Under the pieces are notes generated by a model, which worked only from the letters and a program-made list of their open reading frames with translations, did no database searches and was not told the DNA's origin. This document shows, piece by piece, positions 1-11,100 of a stretch of 64,000 nt of DNA. Within the stretch, counting starts at the first letter, position 1; every line of letters begins with the position of its first letter. Position numbers and translations under genes: made by a program. Source of the stretch: Synchiropus splendidus (lineage: Eukaryota > Chordata > Actinopteri > Syngnathiformes > Callionymidae). Location of the stretch: the NCBI RefSeq assembly GCF_027744825.2, contig NC_071335.1, forward strand, positions 15,194,501 to 15,258,500. The letters run 5' to 3'.

Positions 1-121
1 GTGCAAACCGAAGCTGCTCCCACTCAAATCTGTCACCCTGGAGAAACTGGAGAAGATGCAGATGGAAGCACAAGACGCCATTCGACAACAGGAGCTTGCA
101 ATGAAGGAGGAGCCCAAGTAG
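1..121 (+). CDS. bbip1: BBIP1 (BBIP10) BBSome-interacting protein, C-terminal part
   Basis: Translation starting at base 2 gives 39 residues ending in a TAG stop at 119-121. It contains [18 protein letters not shown] and [11 protein letters not shown], which match the C-terminal half of vertebrate BBIP1, a protein of roughly 90 residues. BBIP1 is the smallest subunit of the BBSome, the coat complex that moves membrane proteins into cilia, and it has also been linked to microtubule stability. The 5' exons and start codon lie left of the window, so this entry is partial; base 1 is the last base of a split or preceding codon. The gene converges on PDCD4, as in other vertebrates. Identification rests on a short but very characteristic sequence plus synteny. 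Confidence 0.9.
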   Translation, partial: CKPKLLPLKSVTLEKLEKMQMEAQDAIRQQELAMKEEPK

Positions 122-184
122 GATTGTTCAGCAAACCAGTTGCACCCAATTGACTTCTCAAACACAAAATGGCAGAATAGGATA

Positions 185-190
185 TTTATT
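185..190 (-). terminator. pdcd4: Candidate PDCD4 polyadenylation signal AATAAA
   Basis: TTTATT on the + strand is AATAAA on the PDCD4 strand, about 540 nt after the PDCD4 stop codon. Use of this signal gives a 3' UTR of about 560 nt that overlaps the predicted end of BBIP1. Confidence 0.5.
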
Positions 191-308
191 TTGAACATGA
201 ACAGAATATTTGTAACATTTAGAAAACAGCCTTCACATGTTTCTTTTTTTTAATAGTATGGATCCGTACACAGTACTTTTTGAACACCTGTTTCTTCCCA
301 GATACAAA

Positions 309-314
309 AATAAA
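309..314 (+). terminator. bbip1: Candidate BBIP1 polyadenylation signal AATAAA
   Basis: First canonical AATAAA on the + strand after the BBIP1 stop codon, 188 bases downstream. If used, the BBIP1 3' UTR would be about 200-215 nt and would run into the antisense of the PDCD4 3' UTR. Confidence 0.5.
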
Positions 315-552
315 AGCCAGAAAGACGACTCGGTGGCCCTTACTTCCATCTTGTTCACATTGCACTCTGACATATTTGAATTTCAAAAGTAAAATGAAAA
401 ACAAATCACAGCATTGGAAAGAAAGCAGCTTATTAAAGGGGATCTGTGTTGTGTATAAATCACTGAAAAAGGAAAGGTCGGCAGTGAACTCAAGGGGAGC
501 AAGTACAAAACAGCGTGGAATGACTGACATTGGCGGGTGGCACTTTACAGGC

Positions 553-560
553 TAGCTTAT
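553..560 (-). promoter_or_regulatory. pdcd4: miR-21 target site (8-mer) in PDCD4 3' UTR
   Basis: The + strand reads TAGCTTAT, so the PDCD4 mRNA carries ATAAGCTA, a perfect complement to bases 1-8 of miR-21. The site lies about 170 nt after the PDCD4 stop codon. PDCD4 is a well established miR-21 target in mammals through a single site of this sequence, so a conserved site in the expected UTR is strong support. Confidence 0.85.
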
Positions 561-728
561 GTAAATATTACAATGGAAACACTGGAGACAGTCAACTACT
601 TGAGCTTCACTCAAAAGTGCATATTTAAGCGCAACTGGCTTTTAAATCACCATCGTGGGGAAAGGTTACCCAAAGGTTTTGAAAAAATATGCAAGTAAAA
701 AAGTTTCTTCTGACATAAAAATAGTCTT

Positions 729-3700
729 TCAGCTTTCAAGTTTAATGACGCCGCCGTCTCCCTCGCTGATGAACCTCTTCCGACCTCTGAGAAGACAGAA
801 ATGATTAAAGCAACCATGCATCCATTTTGTACACAGCCCTGAGTGAGTCGTGTGTCTGTGTGTGTTTGAGTGAGCGAGTGAACTCACCGAGAGGGACAGA
901 GATCTCGCAACTTGATGTCCACGACTCCCACACTGAAGCTGCAGTCCACAAACTGCTCCAGGATGAAGTAAGCTCGAGGAACATCAATGTTGATTTCAGC
1001 AATATCCAGGTAAACTCGTTCGTATCCCTGAAAAAAAAAATCACAGTGAAAGTCTACTGTCGCTCTGAAGGTGCAGTGCACGAGCTCGAACACTAGGTGG
1101 CAGCTTACCCTTCTCATCTGATCCACAGTAATGATGGAGGACTCCGAGAGAGACTTCAGCAGCTGCAGAATCATTTTGGACGTCTTCTCTCCTTTCGATT
1201 CCAGCACCATAATAATCGCCTGAACACAACACCAATATTAGTGTTTACGACACTATTTTAATGCGCAGGAAGCTGATCAGTCTGAACATTTGTTGCTTTG
1301 TATATACCTCATAGACAAACTCGTGGTGGAAGTGGGGGACCTCCAAGTCTTTCAGGCACCGCTCTGCCTCTTTGACATCTCCAGACAGGACAAACTCCTT
1401 CAGTAGCAGGTTCATCTGACAGAAGAGCACGAGACAGGATTTAATAATCAGCCTCATCTGCCACATATATGCCTTTATATATTCAGCACATTGAAATGAG
1501 TGAAATGACACTCATTAAACAAGGAAACTGGAAAAAATAAAGTGCTGTAAACATGTTTATTCAGGAAAACTAACTGCAAAATAAGAGGACTCATGCCATT
1601 ATTGTTATACTACTATGGCGCAACAGCCGCTAAGGCGTATTTATTATGACATATTATTAGGGCTGCACCAATACAGCCAAAATTACGGTCTCATTTTTTA
1701 ATAAAAATATCTATCACGATTAATAAGCACTTGTTTTTTCTTTCAACAAAACTCGAAATATTGATCACAGATAATTAAAAATATAATTGACTTCATCCCA
1801 GCCATTGCTGGTGAACGACATGTTTGCATCAGCCACTCACCGTCCTCAGGTCACCTGCTAATGATTGGCATGTCTCAGTCAGCGCTGCATTGTTATGTTA
1901 AATGTGAAACTGTATCAGTCTGTTCAATTTTAGCATCCAAAAATATCCCACAATATTTGCCCAAAATATTACAGATCACAAGGAGCTGTTATTCCACAGC
2001 AATACCATATGGACTCCAACTTTGAAGACGTCAGGATTTCTTGTCTCTCACCATTGAGAGATGACATCAGAATCTCAAGTCAAGAAACCTGTAGCTGACG
2101 AACCCCAGTCTGGGAAACGCCTCCAGACTGTGGGCTTCACGATCTAAATGCACTTTTCTATCCAAATCCTGTGGTTAAAAAAAATAAATCACCTCCTTGA
2201 TGAGCTGTGTGACGGGTCTCTGGCCGCCGCCTGCGCCCCACTTGTTGTCCAGACGAAGACCACCCATGCTCATCTTCAACAGCACCGCCGCTCGGTCCAG
2301 AGCCGCCCTGCGAGAGGGAAACCAGTCCGCTGAAGAGCCATCCACATTATGCACCGCTGCTGATGTGATGCACACGCAGCAACAGAAAACCATGGCAACA
2401 AGTAAACACTTCGGCACTCTTCGATCACATACCTCGTATATTCACAGTCCACTCTGCCTTTGTAGCTTTCAACGAAGCTCTGAGACAATATTTGGTCGCC
2501 AACTGCCCGAGCGATGAACTGGCCCACCAGCTGCAACACAAAAGCAGAAAAATGAAACACATTTCATCAGAATACAGACATTGAAACCTTGGGCTCTGAA
2601 AACATTACCAGTTACATGAGCTTAGTGCTGCTTTATGGGACGTGTGAGTGGTGAGAGTGCTTTTACAGCAGCCATTAAGAGGAGACATTTTGAAATGCCA
2701 GGCCTCCAGTTTGACGCAATGAACCAGGCTTGCAAATGAAGGCAGCCGCAAGCCCCAAAAGTAACTTTTCAATTTCATATAAGCATTAAATACTGAACCG
2801 TGGAATGGAAAAAAGTTGGAGTTGGGTGTTGAGAGATTTCAGAGAGACTTTGCTGGCGCTGCAGTTATTACGGACCATTGTTCACGTTCAGACAACTGCC
2901 GACTCTCATCTGACCGCAGCACTGCTGGCACACAGGCAAAAAAAGAACAGGGAGCTGAATAGAGAAAGTGAAGGTTGTGGAGGGAAAGTCATGCAGAGAG
3001 GGCAGGGTCGTAACCCTCCTCTCAACACACAGATTTGTGAGAAAGAACCAGTGAGGCAGAGAACGAAAGGCGGGCTTTTAGAACGCACTGCTGAGTTTGC
3101 AATTTCAGAATGTAGATGTGGCAGAGTGTCTACACAGCACGAGTAGTCAAACGCAAAATTGTCAACATCAGCTCCACAAGTGCAACAAGAAGTACTATTA
3201 GGACAAATTCCAAAGAACCTTTGTTGGTGCGGAACTACACACTGTGACTCAAACACGAGGACAAAACTGTTCCCTTCATTTTCTACATATTAATTATGGG
3301 TGGGATTCAAATGAAAAAAAAAGGTTTGAGATTTCAAGTCTCAACATAACACTCATCAGTACTTTTTAAGGATCAATTGCTGGCTAATGTGGTGCAAATA
3401 CACATATGAATGAGTAGTTTATTTAGGGTAATACATTTTCCCAAAAGCGTGACCCACATTTTTTTCTGAAATTAATAAGGTGAAATTGATCTGTTTCACC
3501 CTAATTTGAATAGTTGGTGTGAGACTTCTTCTAGCCTCCTACCTGTGGGGCGTCAGGCGTGTCTAGAACCAGGTCAGGGAGCTCCCGTAGGAGCCTGTCG
3601 AAGGACTTCTCCAAGTCATTGGGTAACAAAACAGATCCACAGAGGCGAGCCAGCAGCCTGGAGGTCAGTTCCCGATGGCTGGCTTTGGCTTCCAGCGCCA

Positions 3701-6684
3701 AAGACACTGCCAGTGAGGGGACATCGCTCCTCATAGAGCCAAGGTTCAACTCAGCCAGCATTTCCTGCATGTGCACAAATGCTTTAGACAGAAATGCATA
3801 AAGAGAACACTAAGGGGCGCTGGATAAAATATACATACCAAAACTTCATTCGTATCGCCGTGCTCAAAGTACTCTTGTACAATAGGGACAACAGTCCTCT
3901 CAAAGTCCCGCTCATCTAGAGGAGGAACCACAGTCTCGTACACACAGTTAACCTGCAGAAAGAGTACATTTTTTACTATACTTGCTGAGGTGCCACTTGC
4001 TACACTCCCAAAAAAATAGAGGCCCTTCACTTGCACTTCACTCATATGAAAATTGTTGGATTACTTTTCAACTCCAGTGATTTGAGAAACTGCTAACACT
4101 GCTGCACACGAAGTGACACTTCTGTGGTACATCATGTTACTACCCTTCAAGTAGAGGGACTTTTATTTCACTATCACAAATTTTTGTCATCAGCTTATAC
4201 CCTGTACCTTTTTCTATAGACAATTGCATGCCTTTGAGAAGAGAACCAGTAGTGAAGCCCTTTGAAGAAGAACAATTCAAGGTCACGGATGACTATTTTA
4301 ATACTTTGTTTTTCTTATTGTCATTGTCGTGGAACTCTACAAGTGCTTGCTCATGAAGATACTCTGACCTTGACTGTGAAACCCGTTATCAGCACATGTC
4401 GTACCTGGGCTTCGTCATAGTTGGGGTCTTTCTCGTCCACTTCCTCTGGTTCATAAACTTCCCCTGATTTTCCCCACACACCTTTGCCTCCAGCGCCACC
4501 TGTATGCAAGAGAAGTGTCATCACCCCACTGTGTGTGAGGGTATACTAAGCAATGAATGGAAATCCAGACATTAAATAAGGAACCCAAAGGATCAAAAAG
4601 CTCTCAGTCCTTTCCACCCATGCAGACATCAACACACACGGAAACATGTGACACGCTCCAAATAATCCTCAGATAGATATGTCAGAAATAAAGTCACGCA
4701 GGATCTGCACGACTCACTGCTGCTATTTATCACTCAGAGCTCCAGCATGGGTCCAAGTCACTTCTGCTTTCACTTCGCCGTGTCAGGTGTCTCAAGCTCA
4801 TCTTTTGGAACGTTGCTTTAGAGTCACAGACGAAACCTCAGAGGCTATTGGTCATAACACTGTTTTGACAAGCATGGAGTCAGATTATTAGAAGACCAAT
4901 AACAGCAATACCCCCTTTAATAGTTCTGCTTAGCCACATCATACAATTGGAGTCATAATCTCCATCCATTTGAAGAACGTTGCACTTGTCATACAGACCA
5001 GCACCAGCTGGTTGAAGCCCCGAACAGATTGTAGACAGTCTAAGAAGCCAAACAGCAAAGCTGCTTGTGCGACAACCTTAACCCTCCATTAGTCCAACTA
5101 AATATGTGACATACGACACCCGTCCTTGTGGGTGCTCCGTGATGACATGGCAGTTATTACCAGAGGTCATCGAGGGATATCATGTAATTGCCTTTCAAAA
5201 CAACCAGGCATGGGTTTCTTTTGCAGTCATTTTAATAGCTATGAAACCTGGCAACCTTGGGAGGGAGGCCCAGCAGTCTGAAAGGGCAACTTGCTGAACT
5301 GAAGAGAACTATATCCAATATCCTCGACGAGACAGCAGGGACGGAAACTGAGGAAGGCATCACACGCCTCAACACTTGAGCATCACTTGGAAGTTCAGTT
5401 ATATTATCACTCGATCACTCACTCATACACGTCACTGAATATCACATGACATCAGCTTTTCCAAAAGACGCAACACCTCATTGTTGAGAACCAAAAGCTT
5501 AAAAGCTTATAATTTTCTCTCAGCTTGATTTTACTATTGCTGTTGAAACTATTAAAAAGCATCATTCATGTTACTGCCTAGCAGCAAAACTCGTAGGCAG
5601 AATCATTTCAGTGCCCCCTCTATTGGTGTACCATTGATACGAAAACAGTCAACAATGAAGAGCGTACCTTTCTTTGGCAGACCTCTGCCTTTGCCTGGTC
5701 GAGATCGTCTGTCCAGCAGTTTGCTCTTGGGACTGTTCGGTACCGTGGCCGTCCACCTGATCACATCCCCATTATCACTGAGGGAGTCACCTCTTCCCGA
5801 GTCCCTGGAGGAGTTCTTCCTCAGCCGACGCTTGGCTTTCGCCTTGAGCCGTGCCTCTTGGATGCTACTGCAAGACGAGGACATCCAGTTGCCATTAATC
5901 TCATTGATGTTCTTGTTGAGAGACTTTCCATTGTCTTCATCATCGGACTGAAAGGAGTCACTGAGGTCATCAGCTTCTGCATGGGGAGAAGAACACAGAG
6001 TACAAAGGTGATGACGCGGCAAAGATTTGCACAGTTTTCAATTCACTGGCTAAAATAACAAATTCAATACAATCCAAACAATGAGACAAGACTAGACTTT
6101 TACACTCAAGCTACACTTTCTATCAGCAGAAGAAACATAGACATATTAAATTAAAATTCAAAACTAATAAAATACTTAATGGGAGGTAAACAAATATTCT
6201 TAAACCTGGTAAAGTTTATTCCTTGAGACTTGAGTTGCATTGTCATCACTTTTACACTTATTATCAGATACCATCTCTTGTTTACCGCTTTCTTTATAAT
6301 AGTATATATGTTCGCAATACATAATACAGTTTACTTGTGACCCTAGACTGTGTGTCTGTGTATCACGGCACTGAATTTCCTCAGGAAATAACGCAGATTC
6401 TGTTGTATCTATAAAGCTCGACCTTTAAATGTCAGTCACTAGACACCTATATATACAGTTGTGTATAACGTTATACACGTCTGTCACCGTGTTTCACACC
6501 GTGCTGCATCATTATTCGATGGCACTTTAAACCCATTTGCTTCAGCAGTAATTCCGAAAGCGAGAACATGACTACGGGTCCATCATCTCCCCTCGACAAG
6601 CGCCCCAGTGACACACATTCGTCCCCGACAGACGAACTCACCGACTGGGTTCGAGTTCAGCCAGGCCTCGCAGTCAGTAGCCAT
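729..6684 (-). CDS. pdcd4: Programmed cell death 4, translation inhibitor with two MA3 domains
   Basis: PDCD4 binds the helicase eIF4A through two MA3 domains and blocks cap-dependent translation initiation; it acts as a tumour suppressor and moves between nucleus and cytoplasm. Eleven coding exons read in transcript order: 6642-6684, 5668-5976, 4405-4499, 3839-3952, 3543-3764, 2433-2530, 2193-2307, 1308-1415, 1109-1219, 888-1027, 729-786. They total 1413 nt, or 470 residues, close to human (469). The start is the ATG at 6682-6684 (MATDCEAWLN). The N-terminal region has a basic stretch followed by the beta-TrCP degron DSGRGDS at residues 73-79. MA3 domain 1 spans about 165-290 and domain 2 about 329-452. 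The C-terminal RKRFIS at 454-459 keeps the Akt-type site. All introns are GT-AG. No break or frameshift is seen. Confidence 0.97.
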
Positions 6685-7150
6685 TTCGACGGTACTTAAT
6701 AGCAAACGAAAAACACTCGGACCTGCAACATGAAAAAGCGTTGAATGAATGATAAAAAAGGACAAACGTCATACGCAGCTCGCGACACCACCTCCCATTC
6801 GAGCTAGTGTTGATAAACAATGACGTCGCGCTAGCCTGGATGCTAACTGCTAAATAATGAGTGCGACACAATCCATAACTGCACAATGTGTAAATTCAAA
6901 TCGAACACAACTGTAAACACTACCTCATATTAATCGCACAGTTGTTGCTTTCAACAGAAAAACGACAATTACTTAGATTTCGCTCCTACGTTTTTGATTT
7001 GCAAGTTCGAAGTAACAAACTGCATTTCATTCAAACGAGTTTCGTAAAAAATATTCAAGTTTAACTCACACTTAAATCTTCTTCCGTCTGGAGAGCGCAG
7101 CTCCGAACACTGAAGATACTTGTGACTTCTACCCAGCAACTAAAAATCGC
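6685..7150 (-). other. pdcd4: PDCD4 5' UTR: leader of exon 2, intron, and non-coding exon 1
   Basis: On the minus strand a pyrimidine-rich tract and CAG acceptor (intron side begins at 6723) precede a 38-nt leader before the start codon. An upstream donor AAGT/GTGAGT places the 3' end of a non-coding exon at 7070. The exon 1 start is not defined by sequence and probably lies near 7130-7150. The intervening 347 bp (6723-7069) would be the first intron. This is inferred from splice-site quality only. Confidence 0.55.
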
Positions 7151-7330
7151 AGGCCTTTGTTTTGTTAATCTGATTGGTCTATGAGTTGGGGGCTTTAAAG
7201 CCACAGCCAATCAGAATCCAGAGTGGCAGCTTCTTCTGGTACATTCTGTGGTTCCATTTGCAAATCCGTGTCCTAGCGGCGGTATTTGGAACAGCGCGTT
7301 TTGCATCGAAGTAAGTTTTGCTTTCATGTC
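7151..7330 (-). promoter_or_regulatory. pdcd4: Probable PDCD4 core promoter with two CCAAT boxes
   Basis: Immediately upstream of the inferred non-coding exon are two CCAAT elements in opposite orientation: ATTGG at 7173-7177 and CCAAT at 7207-7211, the latter within GCCAATCAGA, a good NF-Y match. No TATA box is evident. The promoter must fit between this point and the RBM20 3' end near 7430. Confidence 0.5.
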
Positions 7331-7442
7331 AAATGCATTAGTTCCACAGCACACATTAAAAAAAAATATCGTAATACAAATGAGCTGTCTTTCAGTTTAG
7401 CAGCAAGAAAGAGGCAATCGACGCCAACTTGTTTTTGAAATG

Positions 7443-7448
7443 TTTATT
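7443..7448 (-). terminator. rbm20: Candidate RBM20 polyadenylation signal AATAAA
   Basis: TTTATT on the + strand is AATAAA for RBM20, about 670 nt after its stop codon. A second candidate lies at 7932-7937. The bases 7425-8113 between stop codon and signal are AT-rich, with no other gene visible, and are best read as the RBM20 3' UTR. Confidence 0.45.
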
Positions 7449-8113
7449 CACATTGCAAGACAAAAATCAACAATATTCACAGTATATCAAAAGTCAGTTA
7501 TTCAGCATCTCTTCAAAAAGGAACAGCAAAGAAACCCTTCATGTTACAAAATGTGGTCCAGCTGGAGGTCTCCAAATTAAGGTATTACATGTGCTGGCAA
7601 ATAATTGAGATGATTTGTGAATGACCCTCAACTTCTGTATCAGTCGATGAAATGAATTTACCTGACTTTGAATTGAATGCAGTGCAAACAGTCACAGGGT
7701 CGTGTGAATGTAAAAACACAGAATAGTTTAAATACTCATCAATAAATAGTTCAATCTGCTAGAGAAACACGTATTTCCTGAGAATCAGCTCAGCCATTTT
7801 TACTGAGAAATAAAATCAATAAAAACCCACACTAATTCATTAAATTAACCTTTGCATTTAGGCGTATTGACTTAATGGGTATTTCAGTAATTATGAAACA
7901 TTGAAAATCACCCTTAAATTGAAATGACAGCTTTATTCTGACAGTTGTAATTAAAAGAAGAAATGCTTTTATACAGCATCAAAGTACTTCACAGAGACGT
8001 CAGCATTTCTTTACTTAAAAAAACTAAATGCAAAAAGTCAAGTTTTGACACGTCACATTATTTGTTCCTGTGGACGATCACGCACACTTTTTGGTAACAT
8101 CAAAGGGAGGAGG

Positions 8114-11100
8114 TCAATGTGTCACCGCAGGTTTGCTCAGTTCCATCATCAGACTTTGCTGAGCCAGCTGGGACAAGTATTTCTGAGAAGAGAGTCGGAG
8201 AAAAATACACGTTACAGACACAGTCACAGCTTGATGGATAAACAGACTGAAACAATGACAAATGCATTCACAGTTGTCCAAATTAATGCACAGCTTTGAC
8301 AGACAGCACAACTGCTTTGGGCATTTTGTCAGAGTGGAATGTAATATGTGAAATGTTGGTCTTCTCCCAGCTGAGCAGCTGGTCCAGAAAGAAACGCAAG
8401 ATGGCCTGATGCTGAGTGGCCAATAATCAGAAACCAAATACACATCAAGTGTGTTCGCTATGTGTGCGCACATTTTACACATTGTTCGTCAAGTGCACCT
8501 GTGACATGCTCGGCTGGTCCGCTGCACTTACAACAAACTTACACACGCCTGGAAAAGTCGGAGTTTGTCTTTGAACAAAAGAAATGCTTCCATTCAGCAG
8601 CAGCGTCACTGAGGGTTGTGTACCTGTAAGTTCATGTAGTGTATGGTGCTGCGGCAGTGAGCCGACTTCGCCGTCTCTTCGCTGGTGTAGAAGAGCCCAC
8701 AGAGTTTGCAGTAGAATCCAGAACTTGGGACCACAAACTCCACTCCTGTTTTCGGCACATTAAAACCAAATGTCACAAATTTAGAGAGTGCAGTAACAAC
8801 ACTGCAATACTGTCATTTTCTCTTTTTTATATCTTAAAAATACATTTTACTTCAAAATAGTTGTGTTTGTAAGATGATATATACATAAGTTCTACAACAC
8901 TGAATAGTTTAGTAAATACTGTGTATTTCAGCAGCTAAAATGAAAACAGCAATATTTGAATACAATTTAATAGCTGGTTGTCATTAATTGACTTCCCCAT
9001 CACTGGTTAAACAGCGATGAGAATACAATAAATCTAGTAGCAGAAGTTAAAACTACAACCTACAGCAAAGGCCTATGCTGATCAAAATCATGAATTTGAT
9101 CCCTAAGGTTGTTTCAGTATTAAAGAGCTGCTGCTCGTCCCCTAAACCATTACTTCAGTGATATGGAGGACTTGACAAAACTTTACACTAAGCCTCTTCA
9201 CAAAATATGGTTAAAAAGTTGTTTATGTTGTAACCTTAGCTCTCATCCTAACATAAAATATACTGTCCAAGTGGTAATAAATTGTTTAGTAATTGAGCAT
9301 CCCTGAGGCAACAACACCTTTTTTCACCCTTTTGTGTGACACACCCGGTCAAAGGAAGCAGCGCTTTCAACAAGCAAATTCACACATCCATGTAACAGAA
9401 AACTGTTCTCTTCAAACCTTTTACATCCTCTGGAAACAGGTGTTCTCCTCTCTGTGACTTGACTAGGGAGTTTTTGTATGAGATAGAACTGCAAGCCTGG
9501 ACATTGTGTTTTGACCTCCACAAGAGGGGACTTTAAGGCAACAGCCAATCAGATGCTGAACGATACTTGAGTCGTACTGTAAATCCTCAGTAGCTAACAC
9601 TTTAAACCTCATGCCATATTTAAATACAGAGCAATGGCAACACACAGGTGTTTTACAGAACACAGAACTTTTTTTTTCCGTCCCAGTCGGAAACATCCAG
9701 ATGATTGAGACCTTCTAGACCAAATAGGAATGAAATGGTAACAAGCTTCTTCTTTTCCTTTCGGCTTCTCCCTTCAGGGGTGGCCACAGCGGATCATCTT
9801 CCTCCATCTCACCCTGTCCTCTGCTCCCTCTTCTCTCAAACCTACAGACCTCATGTGCTTTGAACTTTCAATGTATGAATCCACAGCCATCAGCAATAGC
9901 CAGATGCACTGACGTAAGGTCGACGGTTTCCCAGCTCTGCTCTGCTTCTTACATAAGGCCCCATGCAACAGGTCCCGCACCATGTGCTGGGTCACATGAT
10001 TCCAGCTCTAATGATAATATAAATACTCTCCTCTCTGGGGTGCGTTTCACAACCTGCTCATAGATATAGGTCAGCATGTGGCAGAGCATTTCAGCCAATT
10101 ACCACGCTAATGCATCAGACTGTCAGTGTCCTTATTAGTGGGGCTCTTAATAACACCTTGTCCTTAGTGCTCAGATCACAGGTCCCGGGCCCCTGACATC
10201 TCGTCTGTTGGGTTACCACAACATCTGGAGGGAGCTTAGTGTTGCCGGGATACACAGTGAATCATCGTGAATGGCTGCATAACAACAATGATAATACAGA
10301 ACCTAACTAACAGTCCGCAGGAACAGAGCTTACCCAGGGGGATGCTGAGCTCACTCACAGCCTTGTCTTGCTCATTGGATGAGGTGTGAGCCTCTATATC
10401 TGAAAAAACAGGAGAAAATGGAAATGTTGATCCACATTTTAATACTGAACAAAGGAGGAACAAAGGTGTACAAGTCATTTGGAGTGACCTTTATGTTTAG
10501 TGTCACACTGAGCAACATGCTACAGCAATACATTTTCACAGTGAAGGTTTGTCAACAGTGCTAAAATATTGTCACCTTAATCTGATGGAACATGACACTG
10601 TTATGAACTCCATGATCGGCAATAGAGTATTGCATGGCAAGACACTAGTTAGGTGTCTTCATTTAGCAGTAGCCTATAGCGTACAGAACTTACCTTGTGT
10701 AATAACTAGCTCCTTGTGTTGTGTCCCATTAGGGACAGGCTCAGTGACTTGCTCAGCACTGGGTGTCTTGATGTCTTCTGGTGCACTCCGCTTTTCGGTC
10801 GTCTCCTCCAGTGACTCACAGTCGGTCACTTTATCAGGAAGACAAGTTTCCTCCAGTGCTGTCTTGAACTCATCACCGGGGAAGTTACTGAGGTTCGTAT
10901 TTGATGGTTCATGAATGACTTTTTCTTCTGCACACGTTGCCTCAGACAGAACTCCGACAATGTTCTCAGGCATGTCCGTCTGATTTGGAGAATCCACACA
11001 TGGCTCCTCGGTCTCAAGCTTTTGACTGGACACGTCTTGCATCTCAGAATTGGACGTGGGAGGGATTGGCGGCTCGGTGACAATGTTTTCCTCAGCGGAC

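Noticed and set aside
1658..1780. Segment resembling the GGGCTGCACCAAT start of fish hAT-like repeats
   Set aside because: Only a short weak match, with no second terminal repeat or target duplication seen.
2805..3146. 113-residue open frame on the + strand in a PDCD4 intron
   Set aside because: Low-complexity charged composition, no domain, antisense to a confident gene and no splice support.
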